This document shows positions 53,465 to 63,817 of a stretch of DNA of 64,000 nucleotides, in pieces. This stretch comes from Neoechinorhynchus agilis. Its lineage: Eukaryota; Acanthocephala. Below the pieces are notes generated by a model. The model did not search any database, was not told the DNA's origin, and worked only from the letters and a program-made list of their open reading frames with translations. Position 1 is the first letter of the stretch. Each line of letters starts with the position of its first letter. Location: NCBI GenBank assembly GCA_051530055.1, contig CM121343.1, forward strand, positions 2,728,001 through 2,792,000. Reading direction: 5' to 3'. A program made the position numbers and the translations under genes.

Positions 53465-55140
53465 ATTTACGAAGTGGAACTCATCAGTGAGTTTCCGCCA
53501 TTCAGTAGCTGTAATTCCGAACATTATTTGTACGCCAACTACGGAATGTATAAACTTGGCCACATTAGCCTGGATTTGCTTTTAGATTCTAGAATTCTTA
53601 TGTGTGGCTCAGCCGGTAGTCTTTTGATAGATACGTGCTGGATTATTCTTTCTTTCACCATCCACGGCTGAATGGACACTGCGGCCAGCCTGGGATAGCG
53701 CTTTTTTGCGATCAATGCCCAAGATCATACGGCTATGAGTTTTGTACATCCGTCCGGATTCTCAGATACCTCCAGGAGGCGGAACTCATCAGTGAGTTTC
53801 CTCCATTCAGTAGCTGTAATTCCTAACATTATTTGTACGCCAACTACGGAATGTATAAACTTGGCCACATTAGCCTGGATTTGCTTTTAGATTCTAGAAT
53901 TCTTATGTGTGGCTCAGCCGGTAGTCTTTTGATAGATACGTGCTGGATTATTCTTTCTTTCACCATCCACGGCTGAATGGACACTGCGGCCAGCCTGGGA
54001 TAGCCTTTTGCGATCAATCAATCAGCTATTTTACGTCCGATTCAATACTCCAGGGAACTCATCAGTGAGTTTCCCTCAGAGTATTCAACATTATTTGTAC
54101 CAACAAATATACATTACGTGCTTTTAGATAACTTATGTGTGGCTCAGCCGTAGTCTTTTGATAGATACGTGCTGGATTATTTTTCTTTCACCATCCACGG
54201 CTGAATGGACACTGCGGCCAGCCTGGGATAGCGCTTTTTTGCGATCAATGCCCAAGATCGTACGGCTATGAGTTTTGTACATCCGTCCGGATTCTCAGAT
54301 ACCTCCAGGAGGCGGAACTCATCAGTGAGTTTCCTCCATTCAGTAGCTGTAATTCCTAACATTATTTGTACGCCAACTACGGAATGTATAAACTTGGCCA
54401 CATTAGCCTGGATTTGCTTTTAGATTCTAGAATTCTTATGTGTGGCTCAGCCGGTAGTCTTTTGATAGATACGTGCTGGATTATTCTTTCTTTCACCATC
54501 CACGGCTGAATGGACACTGCGGCCAGCCTGGGATAGCGCTTTTTTGCGATCAATGCCCAAGATCGTACGGCTATGAGTTTTGTACATCCGTCCGGATTCT
54601 CAGATACCTCCAGGAGGCGGAACTCATCAGTGAGTTTCCTCCATTCAGTAGCTGTAATTCCTAACATTATTTGTACGCCAACTACGGAATGTATAAACTT
54701 GGCCACATTAGCCTGGATTTGCTTTTAGATTCTAGAATTCTTATGTGTGGCTCAGCCGGTAGTCTAAACCCAACCAACCCAAACCACAAACCACACCTCA
54801 TGATCCCAACACCCCAACCGAGTTCACATTACCGATTTCAGATTCAGAATTCTACAGAGTCTTTGATAGATACGTGCTGGATTATTCTTTCTTTCACCAT
54901 CCACGGCTTAGGAATTACAGCTACTGAATGGATGAAACTCACTGATGAGTTCCGCCTCCTGGAGGTATCTGAGAATCCGGACGGATGTACAAAACTCATA
55001 GCCGTACGATCTTGGGCATTGATCGCAAAAAAGCGCTATCCCAGGCTGGCCGCTGTGTCCATTCAGCCGTGGATGGTGAAAGAATAATCCAGCACGTATC
55101 TATCAAAAGACTACCGGCTGAGCCACACATAAGAATGCTA
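53465..55140. repeat. 303-bp tandem array derived in part from the SINE core, ending in an inverted unit
   Basis: The block CGTGCTGGATTATT recurs at 53634, 53938, 54169, 54471 and 54873. Most units are about 303 bp; the one at 53938 is shortened to 231 bp. Each unit contains TCTCAGATACCTCCAGGAGG, then CGGAACTCATCAGTGAGTTT, the inverted core of the SINE seen at 2.4, 2.7, 61.8 and 62.9 kb, joined to other sequence. After a unique insert of CCAAC-type sequence (54765-54860) the final unit turns round: 54905-55140 is a complete inverted copy. A 109-codon minus-strand frame spans a whole unit because 303 is a multiple of three; it matches no family I know. Confidence 0.85.
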
Positions 55141-55488
55141 AAAACTTCAGAATTGTATATATCTACAAGTGGAAAAAAGGCTTTACACGCCCAAACATAC
55201 GGACAGTTGGTTTGAAACCAATCAAAGGGAGATTAATCAGGGAAGAAATACATAAAGGTTGGTTTGCATCATATCCGACTGGCTCGTCAATAATGAATGT
55301 TGACGGTCACTTTGATGCGAGTAGCAATGGAACGGATAAGTGGGAATTTAACACTCATGTTCGATTTAAATCGTTTGTGCTAATTTTGCGGGATGAAGGC
55401 GGGTCGGGCGTGGTTTCCGTAAGATACGATGAGCAGACAACAGTTATTATACACTTACACGATACAGTTCACTCATTGACATACTCCG

Positions 55489-56333
55489 CTACCCTTCTTC
55501 CGGATCTTGATCGTAGTCCTCAACGTGCGGCTGCGGCGGCGGCTGTGAAGGTTGTGCCGTTAATTGCTGCGCCCTTGTTGATCCGCGCCTCAACATTTGC
55601 ACGAAATCTTCTAGTCTGAACGTGTTATTGTTTGGTGGTTGTTGTTCATGCGTTGTTGTTGTTGTTGTTGTTTGGCTCGCAACATCTCGATTATTCTCTT
55701 GACTTGTACAGATCGAAGGTTCATGAACTCGAGTGATGCTTTCTTTGGCCTAAATTAGCGGGTCATCGCTGCGAGGTTTTTGTTGTTGTTTACCTGAGCG
55801 AACAGTTCCATCTGACGACGGTACAAATCATCTTGACTCCATCCGTTTCCAGCGGCAGAACTCATTCTCCTTCTTTTTTCTGCAGCTTCCTCCGTCGCCG
55901 CATTCATCGTCTCATGACAGTCAGACACGTAGGAAGATAGACCCATCTCAGTGAGTGCTGTGAATCGGTGAGTTGAACACCAACAAAAAAACCGCTCACC
56001 GGCGAGAATATGATCGGCTCCAATGAGCTTCTTCTGTTGTTTCTCACACAATCTGCTCGATCTGTCGCAAAGTACGTTCACAAACTCATGGCAACATAGA
56101 GATATGAGTTCGCGACTCTCGCTAGACACCCGCGTCCCATTGCTGACTTCTTTTATGACCTTCCCAATGACGCTTCGTGGCAAAATCAATCTATCGTCAT
56201 CATCGCCATCGTCGATAAACCCGTCATTTACTTCAGATTCGTCGTCATCTCTTTCATCCAATTCGTCGCCGCCGCCTCCGTCGTCGTCGTCGTCGTAGTT
56301 AATGGGCGCGCATTCCTCCGGCTCTCTCTTCAT
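55489..56333 (-). CDS. DR1 / NC2-beta, histone-fold transcription repressor subunit
   Basis: NC2 (DR1 with DRAP1) binds TBP on promoter DNA and blocks TFIIB and TFIIA. Three exons (56333-56000, 55957-55794, 55749-55489) with 42- and 44-nt introns give 252 residues. The H2B-like histone fold lies at about residues 46-125: DRLILPRSVIGKVIKEV, SSESRELISLCCHEFVNVL, QQKKLIGADHILAAL, EMGLSSYVSDCHETM. Then RRRMSSAAG and DDLYRRQMELFAQA match the family's RRQQELFAKA segment. Odd features: an acidic tail is at the N-terminus (DDDDD, GGGG and more Asp runs before the fold), and the C-tail has Thr and Gln/Pro runs. The start ATG 56333 is 14 nt after TTTCTTAG. Identity is good; the fold is clearly diverged. 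Long antisense frames over exon 3 are shadows. Confidence 0.87.
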
Positions 56334-56577
56334 GATCGCGGTTGAATCTAAGAAACGGAGAACCGACATCACTCGATCGCGAACCCAAATGACGTACACA
56401 AATGCCGCACCGTCTCTTAAGAAAGAAAGACAGCGGAGGGAAACGGCGCGCATTGGCGTGCTGCTCCGGACTTTATACAACCTCTTGCGCGCTACTCACT
56501 GTGAATTCTTCTTACGTGCCTCTCTTCCCTTGCGCGCGCAACTAAACGCGTATGACGTCATCGGACGAGTGACGTAA

Positions 56578-57525
56578 TCAAACGAGTTTATTAAGAAGGC
56601 TTTTCAGCTGATCAGGGACGAATTTCAGCAAACAGTGACTTTCTTCATAAGCAATCACCAGTCCTAGAGTCCCGAGGATTGAGACTGAAAAGAGTGATTT
56701 TGCATGGAAATTGGACGTTGACGCAGAAAATACCAGGCTAAATAGCCAAAGAACTATCATTACCCGTATGGTTCTAGGTGAAATTGATCTACAAGATCGA
56801 TCGATTAAAAACGGTAGTCTCGTGTGTATTCCATAGAGCTTTTGCCATTCGATTACGTACGAGCAGTTAAACCAAATCCGCATAATCATACTTGCCGTCT
56901 TTAATAGAACCATTGCGTGAGCAACCAGTGTGCCGTCAAGTCTCATCTGAGAGATTGTCGAACTTAACAACAAGAAACATAGACCATTCAAGGTCATTTG
57001 AGTGCGCTGATCGTTCAGTTTCTGCACCGATGCAGTCGCTTGGAGAATACATTCAGTTAGTCCGTTAATTCCAATAATCATATAATAGAATGCGTACAAC
57101 CGAAAAAGATTCGTAAGCCACGGTAAAGGTTGGAATCCTAAATAAATCCTTAAAATTACATCCGCACTTGTCCAAGAGACAATAGCCGCTGATATGGATA
57201 CAAGCAATATCATTTGCATGTTGGAACAAATGTCCCCAAATACCATCAACATCATCATGTCATTGGTGCTGGGCGGTCGTGGACTGTGATCGACTTAATC
57301 GTTTTGATTTTTTAAGAAAGTCGATAGGTCTTTCGTCCGGTAAAGAATTCTTTATTAAAGATAATGACCGGGAGAATATTTCTAGACAATTATCGACAAG
57401 CGTAGATTTAATTTCCCCGCACAACTTTAAGTGTCACCTTGAACACAAAAGGCAATAGGAGTTTAAGTTCGCATTTCTAGAAACGTCCACCGTTTACCCG
57501 CGCTTAAATTAATTTCCTCACTTTA

Positions 57526-57556
<31 letters not shown>

Positions 57557-58977
57557 CGTCAACACCGATTACAGCTATCGCAATGCTTTGTTTTAATTAA
57601 ACAGTTGGATTCCCCTTGTCCATACCAGTTCTAGGCCGGCTGTTTAACGTTGGTTAAAGTGTCTCTATTTTCAAGGAAACATCTTTCCCGGTTATTTTGA
57701 AAAACTAGAATTGACTTTAAATGCAAAAAATAAGAAACAATGAACCGTGTGTACGATTAAGCCCAATTAACGGTTCCTATGTTATCCCATGAACTGGAGA
57801 TAATTGTGGATCTATGCTTACGCATTTCACGAAGGGATGTTCGGCGATGGATTCCGTTCGATGGACTTGTGTTTTCATCATCATTATCATCGACGTTGCA
57901 TATCCTGACATCAATGCTTGATTTAAAGCGAACTCGTTTTTTCGCATCAGACTGGACCTTATATGATTCTGGATCATCTGCAATGAAATTATTTCGCATA
58001 CATGAAGATCGATTTACACTTTTCGACCTTAATAATACGACAGCGGATTCTTTATTTACATCCACAAAAGACCTCATTGTGGCTTGAGATAATATCACAT
58101 AGGACGCTTGTTCAATAGGCGCGTATATAAATCGCGCAACCAGTGACCATAGACGAGAAATTGATTCAGAGCGAGCTTGTTCTTCTAAGCTCATTGCACT
58201 CAAGCCAAAAGTCATTAAAAGCGCATTTCCTTCGGACAGTAGATGTTTAACAAAGCATTGAGACATAAACGCCCTCCATACAGCTAAGGCATCCCCGGTA
58301 AAGTTCTTTATTCCTTTGTGAGCCATTGCACATCGAAATACCCTATGTTTGGTGGTTCGGTTTCGCAAAACTTCCAATGAATAATGCATAATGAATGTAA
58401 ATAGTGCTTGACATATGAGACCATAACCGAAAAATAAATAACATTCTCTTGTTGGATACATGAGAGTGAGTGAAAGATGAACGACGTTCGAAATCACAAC
58501 GGCGAATGCTTCAATCACGGCGCACTGACTGAACATGAGTTTTGAAAGTGAGATGATCTGAACGGGTTCAGTAAGCAATTCGATCCAAGCTGCTGCCGCA
58601 TAAAGACAGCATGCGAATGGATCGTGATTTCCCAAGAATATCCATATAAAGCATAGGAATAAGATTACGAATGTAGAAGTGGGTACAGTCAGAAATAGAA
58701 GATCGGTTATTGAATTTGGTCTAGTTGGAGGAAAGGCTTTCCTTAACGGCTCCCTGATTACACAAAGAGCCATCGAATGAAGCAAGGCTAAATGAACGGA
58801 TGCCAAAGTCCAGCTTGATGGATCTACGGTGCGCAGCACAATCCAATTGACTAAAAACGAGAGCACTTTAACAATTAATTGGAGGAAACTCGTAGTTAAA
58901 ATATAGCCTCTGGCGCTTTGGATTAAGTTTTGACTTTCATCAACACTTGATGTGCGTAATTTCTCATTGTTAAACAT
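56578..58977 (-). CDS. RFT1-like multi-pass membrane protein (N-glycosylation, lipid-linked oligosaccharide step)
   Basis: RFT1 is an ER membrane protein of the MOP exporter fold needed for the lipid-linked oligosaccharide intermediate of N-glycosylation. The N-terminal exon (58977 to about 57770) has family features: ILTTSFLQLIVKVLSFLVNW, LALLHSMALCVIREPLRKAF, AWIELLTEPVQIIS, FMSQCFVKHLLSEGNALLMT, and the hallmark SLVARFIYAPIEQASYVILS. After this comes about 90 residues of charged, Ser-rich sequence not typical of RFT1, then an intron of about 0.5 kb. The second part (about 57285-56578) supplies the rest (RLYAFYYMIIGINGLTECIL, several hydrophobic helices). The exact splice join was not settled. 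GGCTATTTTTAG abuts the ATG directly. Confidence 0.87.
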
Positions 58978-58979
58978 CT
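58978..58979 (-). promoter_or_regulatory. Putative trans-splice acceptor directly at the RFT1 start
   Basis: On the minus strand GGCTATTTTTAG is followed immediately by ATG. Only 81 bp separate the preceding gene's stop from this ATG, the spacing of operon-internal genes in nematodes. Confidence 0.55.
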
Positions 58980-59058
58980 AAAAATAGCCAAATATGAAGG
59001 TGGAAATTGTAAAAAAAAGAAGTTGTTTTGCAGCATTAGAGTCGAACGTTTCAATAAT

Positions 59059-59796
59059 TCAAGAGCGGATCATAACCGAGTCTTCCTTTCCTTTAATTTT
59101 AGACTTCCTTTTCCTATTATTGGATGATTTAATACATTTTCCATTGGACGATGCATCCTCAGATACATTTTCGGTGCATGTTTTACATTTGTCTTTGTTT
59201 GAACTCTTCATCCGACGTGATCCAGTAGAAGTTGGATCTATAGAAGGCTTAATGGTTTCGTCGGTTTTATCATCAGTAGTTGAAAAAGCGATCATTTCCT
59301 CAAGAGGTGTATAAACGGTCAAAGGTGAAGATGATCGTTTTGCACGGTTTGATATCGTAAATTGGTTATCGCGGGATGAATAAGCTACTTGTGATGGCGT
59401 GAGTTGATTACAGGATATAGGCGCTTCACTAGATGATTGAACCTTTAATCGATAATAAACATTCGAAGGAGTCGATGGCTTTTGAGTAGATTGAACATTG
59501 GAACACAATGACTTCATTTTTAACCTGCATCGTTTCCATGGAACTTTTGAATAAGTCGCATTTCGACCAGTAAACCAACGATGAACGTATTTCGTGGCAC
59601 ATCCAAGAAATATTTTGGAATCAATTGATTGAACCTTTCGGGCATCATTGACAGTGTCTACAAGCATCTGAGTTACACGCCGGTTTATACAGTCAAGTGT
59701 CTCCGGTCTTCTTATAATCTGGTGATACCGGCAAAGTCGTGATAATCGATCGTTCTTAATGATGTGCGACTTCTTTATGGATCGATTTAATCGCAT
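59059..59796 (-). CDS. Unknown basic, Ser/Lys-rich protein
   Basis: A 245-residue frame with its ATG directly after CACTTTTCAG, a strong acceptor. I do not recognise the family. The first about 85 residues look helical and mixed (INRRVTQMLVDTVNDARKV, FLGCATKYVHRWF); the rest is low in hydrophobics, rich in Ser, Thr, Lys and Arg, and ends with KSSNNRKRKSKIKGK, a likely nuclear signal. No signal peptide or membrane helix. It lies 81 bp upstream of RFT1 on the same strand and may share its transcript. The short gap, clean start and single open frame support a real gene; function unknown. Confidence 0.65.
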   Translation of the reverse strand: MRLNRSIKKSHIIKNDRLSRLCRYHQIIRRPETLDCINRRVTQMLVDTVNDARKVQSIDSKIFLGCATKYVHRWFTGRNATYSKVPWKRCRLKMKSLCSNVQSTQKPSTPSNVYYRLKVQSSSEAPISCNQLTPSQVAYSSRDNQFTISNRAKRSSSPLTVYTPLEEMIAFSTTDDKTDETIKPSIDPTSTGSRRMKSSNKDKCKTCTENVSEDASSNGKCIKSSNNRKRKSKIKGKEDSVMIRS

Positions 59797-60457
59797 CTGA
59801 AAAGTGTTTGAACATTCAATTGTTCATGTTTTTTTAATTGGCGGAAAAATGATATTTCGGCGCAACTTTGATAAAGGCACACGATTTCGAATCCCGAAAT
59901 ATCCAATTCAATAAATTCCAGTGCCATCGCTGCGCAACCTTGGAGCATCGTTCAATGGAGCTTTCAGCAAATTTGTTTAATTAAACGTCTAAATCACGAA
60001 TTATTCGATTTTGAACATTCACAACCGTAAATGGCCGTCTTATAGACAAAGTTTATGTGAGGTAAAAGCAACTGGCAATTTTGCTCACTCCTCAGAAAGA
60101 AAAAAAACATTTTTTAGTACGTGAGTCAAAGTTACAATTCTAACAAAAATACCAAAAGCACAGAAAAACCCCACGTCGGTCATTGTTCGTGTCCAAATTG
60201 TATAAATTGTCCGAATTATTGAGCTTATATGAAACTTATAGATCAAAAAGAGGATTTTCGAAAGGAACATCACATTTTTGAACATTCGAAGCTTCAATAA
60301 CGTTCGTTTTTGAAACAACCAAGAACGCTTTTGTGGTTGTTTCATCTACGAAAGGAGATTATCGAAGGAATTTTATTAAATCCGATATTTCGAAGCCACA
60401 ATCTCGTGCATAGAGTAAGGTTATTTCGCAAGTTGCGAACCTTCATAAAGGCACGAC
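59797..60457. other. Spacer with fragments of foldback-type sequence
   Basis: AACTTTGATAAAGGCACACG with TTTCGAATCCCGAAATAT at about 59865-59910 and AACCTTCATAAAGGCACGAC at about 60438 resemble each other and parts of foldback X. A short inverted pair (GAAACAACCAAGAACG...GTGGTTGTTTC) lies at about 60310-60345. No gene was seen. Confidence 0.4.
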
Positions 60458-61377
60458 AAATATCCGTTTGTTTTGAAGATTATAATAATAACACTTTTTA
60501 TTTTGTTAAAGAAGAGGAACAATGTACCTCTGGGTCCTTGTGAATACTTGAATTCGGAGTGGATGACGGATTCTTCATCCACTCCAAATTCCAGATCCGT
60601 CATCCACTTCAAATTTCCGGATCGTTATCCACTCCAAATTCCGCATCCGCCATCCACCTCTTCGGATTCGTCATCCACTCCAAATTCCGGATCCGCCATC
60701 CACCTCTCCAGATTCGTCATCCACTCCGAATTCCGGATCCGCCATCCACCTTTCCAGTTCCGTCATCCACTCCAATTCCGGATCCGCCATCCACTTCAAA
60801 TTTCCGGATCGTTATCCACTCCAAATTCCGCATCCGCCATCCACCTCTTCGGATTCGTCATCCACTCCAAATTCCGGATCCGCCATCCACCTCTCCAGAT
60901 TCGTCATCCACTCAAATTCCGGATCCGCCATCCACCTCTCCAGATCCGTCATCCACTCCAATTCCGGATCCGCCATCCACCTCTTCGGATTCGTCATCCA
61001 CTCCAATTCCGGATCCGCCATTCACCTCTCCAGATCCGTCATCCACTCCAATTCCGGATCCGCCATCCACCTCTTCGGATTCGTCATCCACTCCAAATTC
61101 CGGATCCGCCATCCACCTCTCCAGATCCGTCATCCGCTCCAATTCCGGATCCGCCATCCACCTTTCCAGTTCCGTCATCCGCTCCAAATTCCGGATCCGC
61201 CATCCACCTCTTCGGATTCGTCATCCGTCCCAAATTCCGGATCCGCCATCCACCTCTCCAGATCAGTCATCCGCTCCGAATTCAAGTATTCACAAGGAAC
61301 CAGAGGTACATTGTTCCTCTTCTTTAACAAAATAAAACGTGTTATTATTAAAACCATCAAAACGAACGGATATTTGT
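60458..61377. mobile_element. Foldback element with long terminal inverted repeats and a satellite interior
   Basis: The left arm (60458-60570) returns inverted at 61265-61377: AAATATCCGTTTGTTTTGA against AACGAACGGATATTT; AAAGAAGAGGAACAATGTAC against GTACATTGTTCCTCTTCTTT; TGAATACTTGAATTCGGAGT against CTCCGAATTCAAGTATTCA. Arms are about 110 bp and about 90% alike. Everything between is the 46-bp satellite, whose units also match the arm ends. This is the structure known from FB-type foldback elements. No transposase is present, so it is non-autonomous. Confidence 0.75.
60571..61264. repeat. 46-bp (2 x 23 bp) satellite inside the foldback
   Basis: The units alternate a GGATCCGCCATCCACCTC half with a GGATTCGTCATCCACTCC half, about 15 copies of the 46-bp dimer. 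Variants swap in blocks (TCTTCGGATTCG, TCTCCAGATTCG, TTTCCAGTTCCG). Lack of stops leaves several frames open on both strands; none is likely to be translated. Confidence 0.9.
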
Positions 61378-61744
61378 TGTAAAATCATTAAATTGAACTC
61401 AATTTGTACAAAATAGACGCGAATGCTTTTACTTACATTTTGGCGAGCTCCGCGAAACGTCGTAGCATGATGAACCAACAACGTACAATTTTTTAGAACA
61501 TAACTAACCTGTCTGCGAATATTTCTGCATTGCCAGTCGTGAGGATAGCATTTATATCGAGGATTGTCTTTGATATAATAAAAACAACATGTAGGACAGA
61601 AATGAGAAATGCGATAAATGGATTCAATCAGGAAAAAGATCTCAGAAATCTAACACCGCTTATCCGTGGTTGCGGGGAGACTGGGTCTTCGCTGATACAG
61701 TGCAGGACAGGTATTTTAGGAACCTTGAACAATTTTGAACAAAA
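61378..61744. other. Spacer
   Basis: No gene recognised; the 61530-61826 open frame overlaps the SINE and has no family match. Confidence 0.35.
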
Positions 61745-61900
61745 TGGACGGACTAAAGGGGACGAAATACCGCTGAATGGAGGAGGAAACTCATTGATGA
61801 GTCACGCCTCCTATGGAGGTATCTGAGGATCCGGAGGGATGCGTACAAACGCTTTTAATCGTATGCATAAGAGTCTAAGTAAGTGATTCAATCAGGTGTG
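61745..61900 (+). mobile_element. tRNA-like SINE, copy 3
   Basis: Has the core AAAGGGGACGAAATACCGCT, GGAAACTCATTGATGAGTCA and GGAGGTATCTGAGGATCCGG, ending near AAGTGATTCAATCAGG as copy 2 does. The Pol III head is not recognisable here, so it is 5'-truncated or diverged. Confidence 0.5.
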
Positions 61901-62884
61901 GCTTCATGCCAAAATGGAAAACTTAAAAGCCGATGAAGAAATGTAATAATTTGAACTAGAGGCTAAAAACGGTGAACCCGGACGTTGTCATTGAACCACG
62001 TGGATTTCCACACTCAATCGTTAATTGGTTTACCACTCTGTAACACATAGATGACGACCCTGATGAAGTGGAAACGACGACGACTTTTGCCATTTAAGTG
62101 AACTCAGTTTCTTTGAATATATAGAGAAAATCCTACGGGATGATAAAGTAAAAAGTATGGCGGATATACTCCCAGTTAACAGGTATTTCATTGAGATCTT
62201 GTCGATTAGGTTAACTCACAATGACTGGTGAGGTTTCTCCTTTGGAAATATTTCTTAACAATAAAATACGTTTTAACCGCGAGTAGTTTCTTTGAAATCA
62301 AGTGAAATTGCGATGATCATTCGGGCAATCCGTGCATTGCTCCCTTTAATATGCACCGAAATATGTTTGTTCAAATGTAGTTACTTTAACGGAAAACGTT
62401 GATCTTGATGAAATCTCATCAGTTATTTCCAACTAAGAAAAGTAAGGAGGGATAGAAATTTACGTTTAAAGTACGATGTTGCATAATAGACCGGAAATTA
62501 AATCAATTGGAAACATATCAAAAAAATTATTAGATTGGCGGCAGTTTCACCAAACTGCCTAAGAAAATATTTTTGATGACAAGCATCGATTAAACTTGCA
62601 GCGCTATGTTTGCAAATTAAAAAAGGTGCCAAGAGTATGAGAAGGATTCTTTTTAACCAGGTTAAAATAGATATTAGAAGAATTTTGGAGATTTAACGAT
62701 ACATCTTACTATGAGTTTTAACGCAGGAGGCGAAGATTGACGAAAATGGCATATTCATCAGGCCGTAGGAAGCGATATACAGTATGGATGTCATAAGCCC
62801 TTCTTTAAAAGGCAATTCTCAAAGAAAGTGAACACTTAAGATTGTTTTATCTCATGTCTGATTACCCTTAACAAAACGATTACG
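61901..62884. other. Spacer
   Basis: Non-coding with no repeat or RNA recognised. Confidence 0.35.
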
Positions 62885-63030
62885 AGCTGTATACATCCTC
62901 CGGATCCTCAGATACCTCCCGAGGAGGCGGGATTCATCAGTGAGTTTTTTACTCCATTCAGCGGTATTTCGTCCCCTTTGGTTGTACGTCCTCAGCGATC
63001 GTGGATTTGAACCCATTAAATGATTTCATG
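62885..63030 (-). mobile_element. tRNA-like SINE, copy 4
   Basis: Minus-strand copy with the best Pol III B box of the family: GGGTTCAAATCCAC at 63001-63014, followed by the same core as the other copies (CCAAAGGGGACGAAATACC, AACTCACTGATGAATCCCGC). An A box was not convincingly found upstream. Confidence 0.55.
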
Positions 63031-63817
63031 TACTTCCCTGACCCAGATTAGTGGGCTATATGTCCAATGAAAGTAATCGGCCGTGTAAAGGAATGGTCAC
63101 TTCAAATACACTTAAGATTGTGCATTACATAATCGATTACAAGGAGCGGCTTGCAGGCGAAATAGAATCAACCGATCAAAAATATCACTTACGATGGGGC
63201 AAATTGAGCAAAGCTTTATACTCAAATGATTAAACAAAAGTCGTAATATTTCCCATATTTTTGTAGTTCACCTGGATTGGTAAACGTATTATGGACTAGT
63301 CTTTAAAGGCAAACTTTACGGAAACCACTACGGATCTGTTCACCAAAAGCTCGGAGATCGGGCTGTGAAAAACAGCTTCATAACTTTCTCTTTTATGTCG
63401 AAACTCGAATTATAATCGACTTTAGCGATCTCTCTCGGGTGCCGAGGACCGGCAAAAATAATAACTCATCTAAAATCTTCAACGAAACTACGATACAACC
63501 CGCGCAAACATTTTGATCATTGGAATCCCCGTTCTTAGTCACCTAGAAATTAAACTTCAGATATCAGTAATGTACAATAGTAGAGCTTTTCGTTTTTCAC
63601 GATCATCGGGTTACAGATAGCCCACTTCTTATTGGACCAACAGTCGTAATGATGCGGATAGCAACTTTTATTCCGACGATTATAGATCTTTGCTGGTTAT
63701 AAAGAGATATGTTAAGATTCCAGCGAAACACAGGGGATGGGCATTATGAAAGAGAGTATCACGTGAGAGATTGTGGACCGCAACGTCAGTGGAGGAAGAT
63801 CAAATATTTAAGAAACC
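63031..63817. other. Spacer
   Basis: A 60-codon frame at 63051-63233 has no family match. AAACAGCTTCATAACT at about 63373 resembles AAACAGCTTCTTAACT at about 46625, each shortly followed by ATGTC..ATCGAAAC-like sequence, hinting at another dispersed repeat. Confidence 0.35.

Noticed and set aside
54377-54706. 109-codon minus-strand frame as a real protein gene
   Set aside because: It repeats with the 303-bp array, overlaps the SINE core, and is broken in the shortened unit; no family match.
55212-55619. Plus-strand frame of 135 codons with an Ala run
   Set aside because: Antisense to DR1 exon 3, whose Gln/Pro/Thr-rich coding strand continues the DR1 frame to its stop.
60473-61335. Overlapping open frames of 258 and 284 codons with HPPLQIRHPL-type repeats, and antisense ones
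   Set aside because: Several frames on both strands are open across the 46-bp satellite at once, which indicates base composition and period, not coding.
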